Positions 10,148-18,131 of a DNA stretch of 64,000 nt are shown here, one piece after another. This DNA is from Pseudomonas putida (GTDB taxonomy: Bacteria; Pseudomonadota; Gammaproteobacteria; Pseudomonadales; Pseudomonadaceae), in assembly GCF_004357765.1 (NCBI RefSeq), contig NZ_SMTE01000009.1, positions 235,571-299,570 on the forward strand, written 5' to 3'. A model generated the notes under the pieces. The model was not told the DNA's origin and did no database searches. It was given only the letters and a program-made list of their open reading frames with translations. Each line of letters starts with the position of its first letter. The stretch's first letter is position 1. Position numbers and translations under genes: made by a program.

Positions 10148-12235
10148 ATGCTGATCGGTAGCTATTCTTCCGCGCTGGTGTTGATTTCTCTCTGCGTGGC
10201 CATTCTTGCCTCTTACACCGCCCTCGACCTCACCGGCCGCCTGACCACCGCCAAAGGACGGGCGGTGTACCTGTGGATGGGGGGTGGGGCGCTGGCCATG
10301 GGCTTCGGCATCTGGTCGATGCATTTCATCGGCATGCTGGCCTTCAGCCTGCCCGTGGAGCTTGGCTATGACATCGGGCTGACCGCGTTTTCGCTGCTGA
10401 TCGCCGTGCTTTCGGCGGGCTTCGCGTTATGGATGGTCAGTCAGCCCAGCTTGCCGTGGCAGGCGTTGAGCTTCGGTGCGCTGATCATGGGGGGCGGTAT
10501 CAGTTGCATGCACTACACCGGCATGGCGGCGCTGCGCATGTCACCGGGCATCGACTACGACCCGACGTTGTTCGGCATGTCCCTGGTCATCGCTGTCGGT
10601 GCGTCGGCGGCCGCCCTGTGGATCGCTTTCCGTCTGCGCCGGCATACGCCCTACGTCAGACAGGTCCGAGGGTTGGCGGCGGTGCTCATGGGGATCGCCA
10701 TCGTCGGTATGCACTTCACCGGCATGGCGGCGGCCAACTTCAGCGAAGGCAGTTACTGCGGGGCGCTGGCCAACGGTCTCAAAGGCGATGGCTTGGTCTA
10801 CCTGGTGCTGATCACGACCCTGGCGGTGCTGGCGGTGGCCTTGCTGACTTCGGTGCTGGACGCCCGTCTGGAGGCGCGCACAGCCGCCCTGGCGCGTTCA
10901 CTGGCCCTGGCCAACCAGGAGCTGACCCAGTTGGCCCTGCACGACACCCTGACCGGATTGCCTAACCGCACCCTGCTGGCCGACCGGATCGATCAGGCCA
11001 TCGCCAAGGTTGCGGAGCAGGGCGGTTGCTTTGCGTTGATGTTCATCGACCTGGATGGCTTCAAGCCTGTCAACGACGCCTTTGGTCACCATGTCGGAGA
11101 CCTGTTGCTCAAGGCCGTGGCCACCAGGCTGCGTGGGCATCTGCACAGCCAGGACACATTGGCACGCATCGGCGGCGATGAGTTCGTGCTGCTGGTCGAC
11201 TTGCAGGAGCCGAATGACGCCATGGACGTGGCGGTCAAGCAGGTCAACCTGGTGTCACGGGCGTTCGAAGTGGCCGGCCACGACCTGCAGGTTACCGCGA
11301 GCCTGGGCATCGTCCTGTATCCAGGTAATGGCCTGGACCAGCACGAACTGCTGCGCAACGCCGATGCCGCCATGTATCACGCCAAGAGCGCCGGCAAGAA
11401 CGGCTACCGCTTCTTCGACGCCTCGATGAACAGCGATGCCCGCCAGCAGCTGCAGTTGCTTCAGGACCTGCGCATGGCCCTGGAGCAGGGGCAGTTCCGC
11501 TTGCACTACCAACCCAAGTTTGCCGCCCAGGGTTGCCAGCCGATTGGCGCCGAAGCACTGTTACGCTGGCAACACCCGCAACATGGACTGATGCTGCCGG
11601 ATCGTTTCATCGCTATGGCGGAGAAAACCGGGCTGATCATCCCCATCGGCGAGTGGGTGCTGGGCGAAGCCTGTCGACAAATGCGGCAGTGGCTCGACCA
11701 GGGGTATCAACACTGGCGCATGGCGGTGAATCTGTCGGCATTGCAATTCTGTCATGGCGGCCTGGTCGACAGTGTGGCCCAGGCACTGCGGGACAATGGG
11801 CTGCCGGCCAACCGCTTGACCCTGGAAATCACCGAAACCACGGCGATGCACGATGCCGATGCCAGCTTGCTGGTGCTACAGCGTCTGTCCGACATGGGGG
11901 TGGACCTGTCGATCGACGATTTCGGAACCGGCTATTCGAGCCTGATGTACCTCAAGCGGCTGCCGGCCAATGAACTGAAGATCGACCGAGGGTTCGTGCG
12001 CGACCTCGAGCAGGATGGCGACGACGCCGCTATCGTCTCGGCGATCGTGGCGCTGGGGCAGGCCCTGGGGTTGCGGATCGTCGCCGAAGGTGTGGAAACC
12101 GACGGCCAGCAGGCATTCCTGACCGGGCTGGGCTGTGATTCGCTGCAGGGCTACCTGCTCGGTCAGCCGGTGCCGGCCGAGCAGTTCATGGCGCGGTTGC
12201 AGGCCCTGGCACAGGATGTCGAGGTGCCCGCCTAA
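10148..12235 (+). CDS. MHYT-GGDEF-EAL c-di-GMP turnover membrane protein
   Basis: 695-residue protein from ATG 10148 (MLIGSYSSALVLISL). The N-terminal seven-helix MHYT module carries three signature repeats: MHFIGM, MHYTGM and MHFTGM, proposed to bind a metal and sense oxygen, CO or NO. A GGDEF domain follows with intact RIGGDEF; the usual RxxD inhibitory site five residues upstream reads HSQD. A C-terminal EAL domain has intact EALLRW and DDFGTG loop motifs, so phosphodiesterase activity is possible. Domain order and length resemble MucR of P. aeruginosa, which affects alginate and biofilm control. It has its own upstream gap of 131 bases after opmB and overlaps the convergent DUF1652 gene by 4 bases. 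Confidence 0.88.
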   Translation: MLIGSYSSALVLISLCVAILASYTALDLTGRLTTAKGRAVYLWMGGGALAMGFGIWSMHFIGMLAFSLPVELGYDIGLTAFSLLIAVLSAGFALWMVSQPSLPWQALSFGALIMGGGISCMHYTGMAALRMSPGIDYDPTLFGMSLVIAVGASAAALWIAFRLRRHTPYVRQVRGLAAVLMGIAIVGMHFTGMAAANFSEGSYCGALANGLKGDGLVYLVLITTLAVLAVALLTSVLDARLEARTAALARSLALANQELTQLALHDTLTGLPNRTLLADRIDQAIAKVAEQGGCFALMFIDLDGFKPVNDAFGHHVGDLLLKAVATRLRGHLHSQDTLARIGGDEFVLLVDLQEPNDAMDVAVKQVNLVSRAFEVAGHDLQVTASLGIVLYPGNGLDQHELLRNADAAMYHAKSAGKNGYRFFDASMNSDARQQLQLLQDLRMALEQGQFRLHYQPKFAAQGCQPIGAEALLRWQHPQHGLMLPDRFIAMAEKTGLIIPIGEWVLGEACRQMRQWLDQGYQHWRMAVNLSALQFCHGGLVDSVAQALRDNGLPANRLTLEITETTAMHDADASLLVLQRLSDMGVDLSIDDFGTGYSSLMYLKRLPANELKIDRGFVRDLEQDGDDAAIVSAIVALGQALGLRIVAEGVETDGQQAFLTGLGCDSLQGYLLGQPVPAEQFMARLQALAQDVEVPA

Positions 12236-12492
12236 ACGGCATCCTTGAGCATCAGCCTGGGTATGAAGGCATCCATTTCCGCTTCGACCGCCTCGATGAT
12301 GCGCTCGACATCGGCGGCGGGCATCACTGCCGTGCACGGGATTCCGGCGATTGCCAGCAGGGTTTCGCCGGTAGCTCGGTCGAATAGCCGGGCGACCATG
12401 CTGCGGGGGGCATCCATGCTGGCTTCGAACCCAAGCGGGTGAAAATGCCAACGCATCACCTGGCAGGCGTTAGGGAACGTCATCTTGTTCAT
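12232..12492 (-). CDS. DUF1652 family protein
   Basis: 86-residue cytoplasmic protein starting MNKMTFPNACQVMRWHFHPL, with the DUF1652 core RLFDRATGETLLAIAGI and a C-terminal helix ERIIEAVEAEMD. The family is small, largely limited to Pseudomonas, and has no known function. ATG 12492 is supported by a strong AAGGAGG Shine-Dalgarno 6-7 bases upstream; the longer frame upstream lacks one. It converges on the MHYT-GGDEF-EAL gene. Confidence 0.75.
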   Translation of the reverse strand: MNKMTFPNACQVMRWHFHPLGFEASMDAPRSMVARLFDRATGETLLAIAGIPCTAVMPAADVERIIEAVEAEMDAFIPRLMLKDAV

Positions 12493-12853
12493 GCCAGCCT
12501 CCTTGTCCTTTCCTGGACAGCGTGAGGGTAGCCCAGGCTGCGGCCACCGGGTATGTAACCATAGCACCGGAAAAGGTCGCGCAGGCCTGGCGAACAGGAA
12601 AACTTCGCAAATACTTGAAACCGGTCACCTGTGGCGTTCTGGCGCAGCCGCCGTCGGCGCCCATCGCAAACGTTTTCCGGAAGGAGGGTGGCTGAGCGGC
12701 GGGTGGGACACTATCAGACCAATGGCACTGCATCGGTGTGACGGCGCTGAGCGGGACCACAACGCTGAGCATCGTTCGATCGCACATCAACAAGGCGCCA
12801 ATAGGGTACTATCACCCCCTGTGCCATTCTCCAACCTATTGAATATCAAGGTG
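12493..12853. other. Intergenic stretch without a supported gene
   Basis: About 360 bases between the DUF1652 start and the recombinase start. The recombinase frame stays open here, but its translation has no domain character and would start inside DUF1652. It must contain the promoters of both divergent genes. I see no clear terminator, RNA gene or repeat. Confidence 0.5.
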
Positions 12854-13867
12854 ATGGCACTGTTTCCGGGTCGTCCTGACCTGCCGTTTGGTTGTCGCCT
12901 CGATGTTGCCGGGGCGCGGCTTGACTCGCTTTCGCGCTACAGGATCCACGTTTTGTCCGAGCTTTCCCAGAACCCGCTGTTGCAATACCTGGCCCGCCTG
13001 GCTCCGTCCAGTCAACAGACCATGCGCTATGTGCTCCAGGATGCCGCCGATCGGCTCGGTTTCGTCGATCAGGATATTGCCGACGTGCCGTGGCACCGCC
13101 TTGACCCTGGCCATGTCATCGGCCTGGTTGCGGCGCTGAGGGCTGATGGTTACGCCCCCAACAGCTCGTCGCTGTATGTCAATGCCGTACGCGGCGTGAT
13201 GAACGAAGCCTGGCGCCAGGGCCTGATCGATCATGAGCGGTTGTTGCGCATTCGCGAGGTCAAGCCTGACACGGGCAGCCGCTTGCCGCCGGGGCGCAAC
13301 CTGCGCCGCAGCCTGATCCGCGAGCTGATGGAATTGTGCGCTGCCGATCCTCGGCCCCAGGGTGTGCGCGATGCAGCGATCATCGCCTTGCTGTATGGCA
13401 CCGGCATGCGCAAGTCGGAGTCGGTCGACATCGACCTGGACGATGTCGACTTCGAGGCGCGGAGCATCCAGGTGCTGGGCAAGGGCAACCGGCAGTTGAT
13501 CAAGTACGCGCCAGCCTGGGCGTTCGAGAAGCTGCAGGCTTGGCTGGACCTGCGCCGCGAAAGGCTGCCCGAAGGGGTCCGTGACGATACGTTCCTGTTC
13601 AACCGCATTCGCCGGGGCAACCATATTACCCGCGCGCGCATCACCAAGCATGCCATCTACTACATCGCCCGCCAGCGTGGGGCGCAGGTGGGGGTAAAGA
13701 TCATGCCCCATGACTTCCGCCGGGCGTTCATCACCCGGGTGATCGAAGAGCACGACCTGGCCATCGCGCAAAAGCTGGCCCATCACGTCAACATCCAGAC
13801 CACCGCCAGTTATGACCGCCGCGATGACAACGAGCGGCGGCGTGCGGTGGACCGATTCGATTATTGA
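12854..13867 (+). CDS. Tyrosine recombinase / site-specific integrase
   Basis: 337-residue phage-integrase-family protein from ATG 12854. An N-terminal SAM-like core-binding domain spans roughly residues 30-140. The C-terminal catalytic domain shows the family residues in order: the first Arg in GTGMRKSESVDI, Lys in LGKGNRQLI, HxxR in MPHDFRRAF, the second His region in LAHHVNIQTT, and the nucleophile Tyr in TTASYDRR. All key residues are present, so it should be active. No phage genes, excisionase, tRNA or direct repeat is adjacent, so it is a solitary recombinase and not the edge of a visible island. It converges on gspF with a 15-base gap. Confidence 0.88.
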   Translation: MALFPGRPDLPFGCRLDVAGARLDSLSRYRIHVLSELSQNPLLQYLARLAPSSQQTMRYVLQDAADRLGFVDQDIADVPWHRLDPGHVIGLVAALRADGYAPNSSSLYVNAVRGVMNEAWRQGLIDHERLLRIREVKPDTGSRLPPGRNLRRSLIRELMELCAADPRPQGVRDAAIIALLYGTGMRKSESVDIDLDDVDFEARSIQVLGKGNRQLIKYAPAWAFEKLQAWLDLRRERLPEGVRDDTFLFNRIRRGNHITRARITKHAIYYIARQRGAQVGVKIMPHDFRRAFITRVIEEHDLAIAQKLAHHVNIQTTASYDRRDDNERRRAVDRFDY

Positions 13868-13882
13868 ACCAGCCCCGGCGCG

Positions 13883-15073
13883 TCAGTGAATGCTCGATGC
13901 CAGTTCGAAGATCGGCATGTACATCAAGATCACGATCAGCCCGATCAGCAGCCCGATGAAGGTCATCAGCAGAGGTTCGAACAGCTTCACGAACCACTCG
14001 ACCCAGCGTCCGATCTCCTGGTCGTGAAAGTCCGCACAGCGCTCGAGCATCTCGCCGAGGTTGCCAGACTGCTCCCCGGCCCGCAGCAGGCGCAGCGATA
14101 CCGGTGTCACCAGCTTGGCCGCTTCCAGGGCATCGGACAGCGGTAGACCTTCGCCCACCCGCTGACTGGCCTGCTCCAGGCCCTGCGCCGAGGCGCTGCC
14201 CAGCAGCCCGCGGGCCATGCCCATGGCGGTCAGGATCGGTATACCGCCTTGCAGCAAGATGCCCAGCGAGCGGTAGAATCGCGCCAGTTCGTACATCATC
14301 AACCGTTGATGCAGCGCCGGTATGCGCCGCGTCTGGCGTGCGAACCAGCGGCGCACCCGCGGATGGCGACGTAGCAGCACCAGGGTCACGATGCCACCGA
14401 CGGCACCCAACGCCAAGGGCGCCTGCTGGGCGTGCAGGAACAAGCCGATCTGCATCAGCATGCGCGACAGCCAGGGCAGTTCACTGCCCATGCCTTCGAA
14501 CACCAGGCTGAAGCGAGGCACCACATAGCCCAGCAGGAACAGCACCACGCCCCCACCGACCAGCAACAGCAGCAAAGGGTAGACCGAGGCGCCCACCAGC
14601 TTCTGTCGGACCAGGTCCAGGCGCTGGCGATAACCGATGTAGCGGGACAACGCATCGCCCAACGCTCCGGTCCGTTCACTGGACTGCACCAGTGCCACGT
14701 ACAGCGTAGGAAACACCCGCGGTTGCTGGCTCAGCGCCTGGGACAGCGAACGGCCTTCGTAGAGCTGACGAACCAGGGCTTCGAGCACCCTGCGCGCACC
14801 TGCGCCTGGGGCTTTTTCCGCCAGGCTCTCGAGGGCGTCGATCAGTGGCAGGCCAGCATTGAGCAAGGTAGTCAGTTCCTGGCTGAACAGCACCAGGTCG
14901 AACGCTGCCTCGCGACGCCAGGTCATGCTACCCAAGGTGCGGCCCTGGCCGCGGATGCTTACCACCCGCAGGCCTTGCTCGCTGGCTTTGCGCCGGGCTT
15001 GTTCGATGTCGTCGGCCTCGACCTGCAACTGCACCACGCCCTGGCTGCCCAGAGCCTTCAGGTGATAGCGCAT
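13883..15073 (-). CDS. gspF: Type II secretion / pseudopilus inner-membrane platform protein GspF
   Basis: 396-residue PilC/GspF-family protein from ATG 15073, which has GAGGGGG upstream. It shows two repeated T2SF domains: the first around ELTTLLNAGLPLIDALESLAE and the second around RFYRSLGILLQGGIPILTAM, each followed by a Gly-Glu-x-SG motif (SSERTGALG and RAGEQSGNLGE). Three hydrophobic segments are evident (YPLLLLLVGGGVVLFLLGYV; a second near residues 225-245; the C-terminal IGLLIGLIVILMYMPIF). It is downstream of gspG with an 11-base gap. No GspE ATPase, secretin or minor pseudopilins lie beside it, so it must use partners encoded elsewhere or serve a reduced system. Confidence 0.9.
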   Translation of the reverse strand: MRYHLKALGSQGVVQLQVEADDIEQARRKASEQGLRVVSIRGQGRTLGSMTWRREAAFDLVLFSQELTTLLNAGLPLIDALESLAEKAPGAGARRVLEALVRQLYEGRSLSQALSQQPRVFPTLYVALVQSSERTGALGDALSRYIGYRQRLDLVRQKLVGASVYPLLLLLVGGGVVLFLLGYVVPRFSLVFEGMGSELPWLSRMLMQIGLFLHAQQAPLALGAVGGIVTLVLLRRHPRVRRWFARQTRRIPALHQRLMMYELARFYRSLGILLQGGIPILTAMGMARGLLGSASAQGLEQASQRVGEGLPLSDALEAAKLVTPVSLRLLRAGEQSGNLGEMLERCADFHDQEIGRWVEWFVKLFEPLLMTFIGLLIGLIVILMYMPIFELASSIH

Positions 15074-15084
15074 GGGCCACCCCC

Positions 15085-15510
15085 TCATTGCCAACTGGTG
15101 ATTTCGGCGTTTTCGCCATCGCCGCCGGGCTGGCCGTCCTTGCCCATCGACAGCAGGTCATATTCGCCGCCGTTCTCGCCCGGCTGGCGGTAGATGTAAG
15201 GCCGGCCCCAGGGATCCTGGGGAACTGCCTTCTGCAGGTAGGGGCCCGACCAGCGCGCCTCGCCGCTGGGGGCGACCACCAGGGCCTGCAGGCCTTGTTC
15301 GCTGTTGGGGTAATGACCGACTTCCAGCCGATAGAGATCCAGGGCCTTGCTCAAGCCTTCGATCTGCGCTCGCGCCACCTTGGCTTCCGAGCGGCCGAGC
15401 TGGCTGAAGTACTTGGGCGCGACGATGCCGGCCAATAGACCGAGCACCACCAGTACCACCAGAAGTTCAAGCAGGGTGAAGCCACGTTGGGGGTTGGGCC
15501 GGCGTTGCAT
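15085..15510 (-). CDS. gspG: Major pseudopilin GspG
   Basis: 141-residue type II secretion pseudopilin. The prepilin cleavage site and hydrophobic helix are plain: RGFTLLELLVVLVVLGLLAG. The C-terminal domain has the GspG hallmarks, including HYPNSEQGLQALV, a DPWGRPYIYR segment, and a calcium-loop-like DLLSMGKDGQPGGDGENAEI ending in W. ATG 15510 has a GGAGG eight bases upstream. It is transcribed divergently from the lytic transglycosylase gene, across a 181-base region holding a near-consensus sigma54 promoter for the transglycosylase and an imperfect one facing gspG. Confidence 0.92.
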   Translation of the reverse strand: MQRRPNPQRGFTLLELLVVLVVLGLLAGIVAPKYFSQLGRSEAKVARAQIEGLSKALDLYRLEVGHYPNSEQGLQALVVAPSGEARWSGPYLQKAVPQDPWGRPYIYRQPGENGGEYDLLSMGKDGQPGGDGENAEITSWQ

Positions 15511-15528
15511 GGTGAAATCCTCCGCTGC

Positions 15529-15551
15529 TGGGACATGCCGTGCAGGTCCCA
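15529..15551. promoter_or_regulatory. Inverted repeat between gspG and the transglycosylase gene
   Basis: TGGGAC and GTCCCA form perfect 6-bp arms 11 bases apart, about 55 bases upstream of the sigma54 element at 15605. It could be an activator site or lie within the gspG leader; position and symmetry are the only evidence. Confidence 0.35.
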
Positions 15552-15567
15552 TGCAACAGCCGTGCAC
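15552..15567 (-). promoter_or_regulatory. Imperfect sigma54-like promoter facing gspG
   Basis: On the minus strand the sequence reads GTGCACGGCTGTTGCA. It matches the consensus TGGCACG-N4-TTGCA except that the first G of the -24 GG is T. It would place transcription start about 30 bases before the gspG ATG. Because the -24 GG is normally essential, this is tentative. Confidence 0.35.
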
Positions 15568-15604
15568 GTCTGCCTCGGGGCCTTGCGCCATGCGCCATGG
15601 CAAG

Positions 15605-15620
15605 CGGCACGCAGCTTGCG
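15605..15620 (+). promoter_or_regulatory. Sigma54 (-24/-12) promoter of the lytic transglycosylase gene
   Basis: CGGCACGCAGCTTGCG matches the sigma54 consensus TGGCACG-N4-TTGC in all but the first base, with GG and GC exactly 10 bases apart. The predicted start near 15631 leaves a leader of about 60 bases before the ATG at 15692. A sigma54 activator gene lies 4 kb downstream in the same cluster. Confidence 0.65.
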
Positions 15621-15691
15621 TCTTAGGCAAAAACGCCCTGATTCGCGGGGCATTTCCCCCAAAACGGGGGCAAGGCGGGGAGGCGAGCGAC

Positions 15692-16285
15692 ATGCGTGGA
15701 TTGATCCTGCTTTCACTGTGGCTAGCGGCGACGATCGCCCAGGCTGATGTGTACATTTCCATCGATGCCAAGGGCGGCTACGTACTGACCAACGTCCATC
15801 GACCAGGACGCCACTATGAACGGGTGATCAGCGAGCCGATCGCCCAAGCCGGACCGAGCGACGCCCAGTTGATCACCGGGCGTCCCTATGCCGACGTGGT
15901 GGCCGCCGCGGCACGGATTCACGATGTGCCCCAGGCGCTGTTGCACGCGTTGATCAAGGCGGAGTCTGGCTATAACCCCCGGGCTCGCTCGGCCGCTGGG
16001 GCGGTGGGGCTGATGCAATTGATGCCGGACACCGCGCGGGAAATGGGAGTCGAGGACCGCCTCGACCCGGAAGACAACATCAAGGGCGGCGCGCGCTACC
16101 TCAAGCGCATGCTGAGGCTGTTCGATAATGACATCACCCTGGCGGTCGCGGCCTACAATGCCGGTCCCGAGGCGGTACTGCGCCGTGGCGCGGTGCCGCC
16201 ATTCGCCGAAACCCGTCGTTACGTACCGGCAGTTCTGCGCGAATATCGCAAGCTGCAGGGGCTGGCGGCGGATTCTCCGCTCTAG
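15692..16285 (+). CDS. Secreted lytic transglycosylase (SLT domain)
   Basis: 197-residue protein with a cleavable signal peptide (MRGLILLSLWLAATIAQA). The N-terminal part contains a short DUF4124-like stretch (YISIDAKGGYVLTN). The SLT/goose-lysozyme fold follows: ALIKAESGYNPRARSAAGA with the catalytic Glu in KAESGYN, then VGLMQLMPDTAREMG, NIKGGARYLKRML and AVAAYNAGPEAV. It should cleave peptidoglycan in the periplasm. ATG 15692 has GGGGAGG upstream. Its location, divergent from gspGF and followed by sensor kinases, suggests it opens the cell wall for a pseudopilus-type apparatus, as specialised transglycosylases do for other envelope machines. Confidence 0.88.
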   Translation: MRGLILLSLWLAATIAQADVYISIDAKGGYVLTNVHRPGRHYERVISEPIAQAGPSDAQLITGRPYADVVAAAARIHDVPQALLHALIKAESGYNPRARSAAGAVGLMQLMPDTAREMGVEDRLDPEDNIKGGARYLKRMLRLFDNDITLAVAAYNAGPEAVLRRGAVPPFAETRRYVPAVLREYRKLQGLAADSPL

Positions 16286-16379
16286 GGGGGGTGAACGTGG
16301 ACCCCATGCAGATTATCCCCTTCGATCCCCCCAACTCTGGGCTATAACCTTTCACAGGTGCCCAGCAGTGGAGTTTGCC

Positions 16380-17837
16380 ATGGCCATCGTTCCCCCTTCC
16401 GAACTGCTCGTCATGCCTACCGCGACTGAGGCCTCCGGCGGGCCCAAGGCATTCAACCTGCTGCGCTGGTACGCCTGGGTGAGCTTGGCCATCATCGTCT
16501 CTGTGGCTGCCGGACTGGGGCTGATTTCCAGCCGTTTCATCATCGATGAAAGCGTCGAGCGCGATGCACTGCTCACCGCCCAGTTCATCACTGCGATCGC
16601 CGATGCCGAAGTCCGCCACGTGTCCATCCCCAATGTCCGTACCATGGGCGAACTGCTCGATCCGCGTACCGACCAGGCGGCCTTGCCGGATGTCGATCCC
16701 GATGCCCGGCGCAGGGCACGAGGCGAGTTTCTCGATCACATCGCCCACTTGCCGGACATGCTGCTGGCCAACATCTACGCACCGGACCGTACGGTGATCT
16801 GGTCGAGTAACCCGGCGCTGGTGGGCAAGCTGATCCAGGGCGACGACGATCTGGAGCGGGCGTTCGAGTACAAGATGCGCGTCTCGGCCAGCTATCACAA
16901 TTTCGAGCAGGCACGTAGCGAGCAGAAGTTCGTCACGCCGCCCGAGCAGTTGTTCATCGAGAACTACATTCCGCTATTCGACGCCAATGGCGAGCAGGTG
17001 ACCGCCATGGTCGAGATCTACAAGGAGCCCCACGATCTGATCGTGCGCATCGAGCATGGGTTGATCCTGATCTGGTTGGCCATCGCCGTAGGGGCCGGTC
17101 TGGTCTATGTCGGCCTGTACGGCATCATGCGCCGTGCTGCGCGGGTCATGGCGGTGCAGCAGAAGCGTCTGATCAGCAACGAGACCTATGTGGCGTTGGG
17201 CGAAGTGTCGTCGGCAGTGGCGCACAGCCTGCGTAACCCACTGGCCAGCATCCGCTCCAGTGCCGAGTTGGCCCAAGCGTTCGATGACGGACCGGCCCAG
17301 CGCAATGTCAACGACATCATCAGCCAGGTGGACCGCATGTCCCACTGGATCCGCCAACTGTTGCAGTCGTTGCGCCCGCTCAACGATGAGGCTGTGGCGG
17401 TGGACCTGGCCAGGGCCCTGCAAGAAAGCCTGCAGGCCTTCGCCGTACCCCTGGCGCGCAGTGGCGTGACGCTTGATTTGCAGCCGCTCCCTTCGGTGCA
17501 GGTCCTGGGGCATCCGGCGTTGCTCGCGCAGATATTCCACAGCGTGATAGACAACGCGCTAGAAGCGATGGAGCAGGGCGGTCGCCTGCGGGTGGAGGTG
17601 GTGCGCCATGATCGGCGCAGCATCACGTTGTGCCTGTCGGATACGGGCATAGGCATGACCGAGCACCAGTCGCGCCTGGCGTTCAGGCCGTTTTTCACCA
17701 CCAAGCAAGGGGGCTTGGGTGTAGGGCTGGTGTTGGTGCGACGGATAATGGAGCGCTTCGCCGGCTCGGTGCGGCTCAGCAGCCGTGAGGGCCGTGGGAC
17801 CCGGGTCTGGCTGAACTTCAAGCTGGTGAAGCCATGA
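16380..17837 (+). CDS. Membrane sensor histidine kinase (first of two paralogues)
   Basis: 485-residue kinase from ATG 16380 (GGAG upstream). TM1 is near residues 38-60 (LAIIVSVAAGLGLISSRFI) and TM2 near residues 225-245 (LILIWLAIAVGAGLVYVGLYG), enclosing a periplasmic domain of about 165 residues. The H-box reads GEVSSAVAHSLRNPLASIRSS, and the ATPase has N (IDNALEAME), G1 (LSDTGIGM), F (FRPFFTTK) and G2 (GGLGVGL) boxes. It has no receiver domain. It is about as similar as a tandem duplicate to the kinase at 18132 and lies upstream of the single sigma54 response regulator. Both kinases probably report to it. Confidence 0.9.
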   Translation: MAIVPPSELLVMPTATEASGGPKAFNLLRWYAWVSLAIIVSVAAGLGLISSRFIIDESVERDALLTAQFITAIADAEVRHVSIPNVRTMGELLDPRTDQAALPDVDPDARRRARGEFLDHIAHLPDMLLANIYAPDRTVIWSSNPALVGKLIQGDDDLERAFEYKMRVSASYHNFEQARSEQKFVTPPEQLFIENYIPLFDANGEQVTAMVEIYKEPHDLIVRIEHGLILIWLAIAVGAGLVYVGLYGIMRRAARVMAVQQKRLISNETYVALGEVSSAVAHSLRNPLASIRSSAELAQAFDDGPAQRNVNDIISQVDRMSHWIRQLLQSLRPLNDEAVAVDLARALQESLQAFAVPLARSGVTLDLQPLPSVQVLGHPALLAQIFHSVIDNALEAMEQGGRLRVEVVRHDRRSITLCLSDTGIGMTEHQSRLAFRPFFTTKQGGLGVGLVLVRRIMERFAGSVRLSSREGRGTRVWLNFKLVKP

Positions 17838-17892
17838 CAATCTACATCTAGATATATCTATAACTATTTGATTTTAAAATAAAACTGGTCGA

Positions 17893-17911
17893 TTGGGTGA
17901 AAGTTACCCAA
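17893..17911. promoter_or_regulatory. Inverted repeat, candidate activator binding site
   Basis: TTGGGT and ACCCAA are perfect arms 7 bases apart, about 100 bases upstream of the sigma54 promoter at 17995. That distance is typical for enhancer sites of NtrC-type activators, and such an activator is encoded in the downstream operon. Confidence 0.45.
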
Positions 17912-17994
17912 AAGTGGGGAATCATTCTCGGATGTGGATTCTGAGTTGTCTGTAAGCTATTGTTTTATATAGATTTAATGTTTTAGATAAAAGC

Positions 17995-18010
17995 TGGCTG
18001 ACTTTTTGCT
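17995..18010 (+). promoter_or_regulatory. Sigma54 promoter of the kinase-activator operon
   Basis: TGGCTGACTTTTTGCT has the -24 TGGC and -12 TTGCT elements, with GG and GC exactly 10 bases apart. The predicted start near 18021 gives a leader of about 110 bases before the ATG at 18132. The operon encodes a sigma54-dependent activator, so positive autoregulation is a natural inference. Confidence 0.65.
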
Positions 18011-18131
18011 GTACCTAAAGCAACGTATTCGGCAGCGTGGCTGCCACGGCGAGGCGCCATCAAAACGCTACCTTGGGTAGCGGTCTACACAGGGCGCTTT
18101 CAGAACGCAATCGTTCAGTGGAATCCAACCG

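Larger units (their letters stand above)
17838..18131. other. AT-rich regulatory spacer between the paralogous kinases
   Basis: This 294-base stretch is much richer in A and T than its surroundings, especially 17838-17890 and 17950-17990. It carries an inverted repeat at 17893-17911 and a sigma54 element at 17995-18010. No coding frame is credible. The base composition would suit an intrinsically bent activator region or binding by MvaT/TurA-type proteins. Confidence 0.6.
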
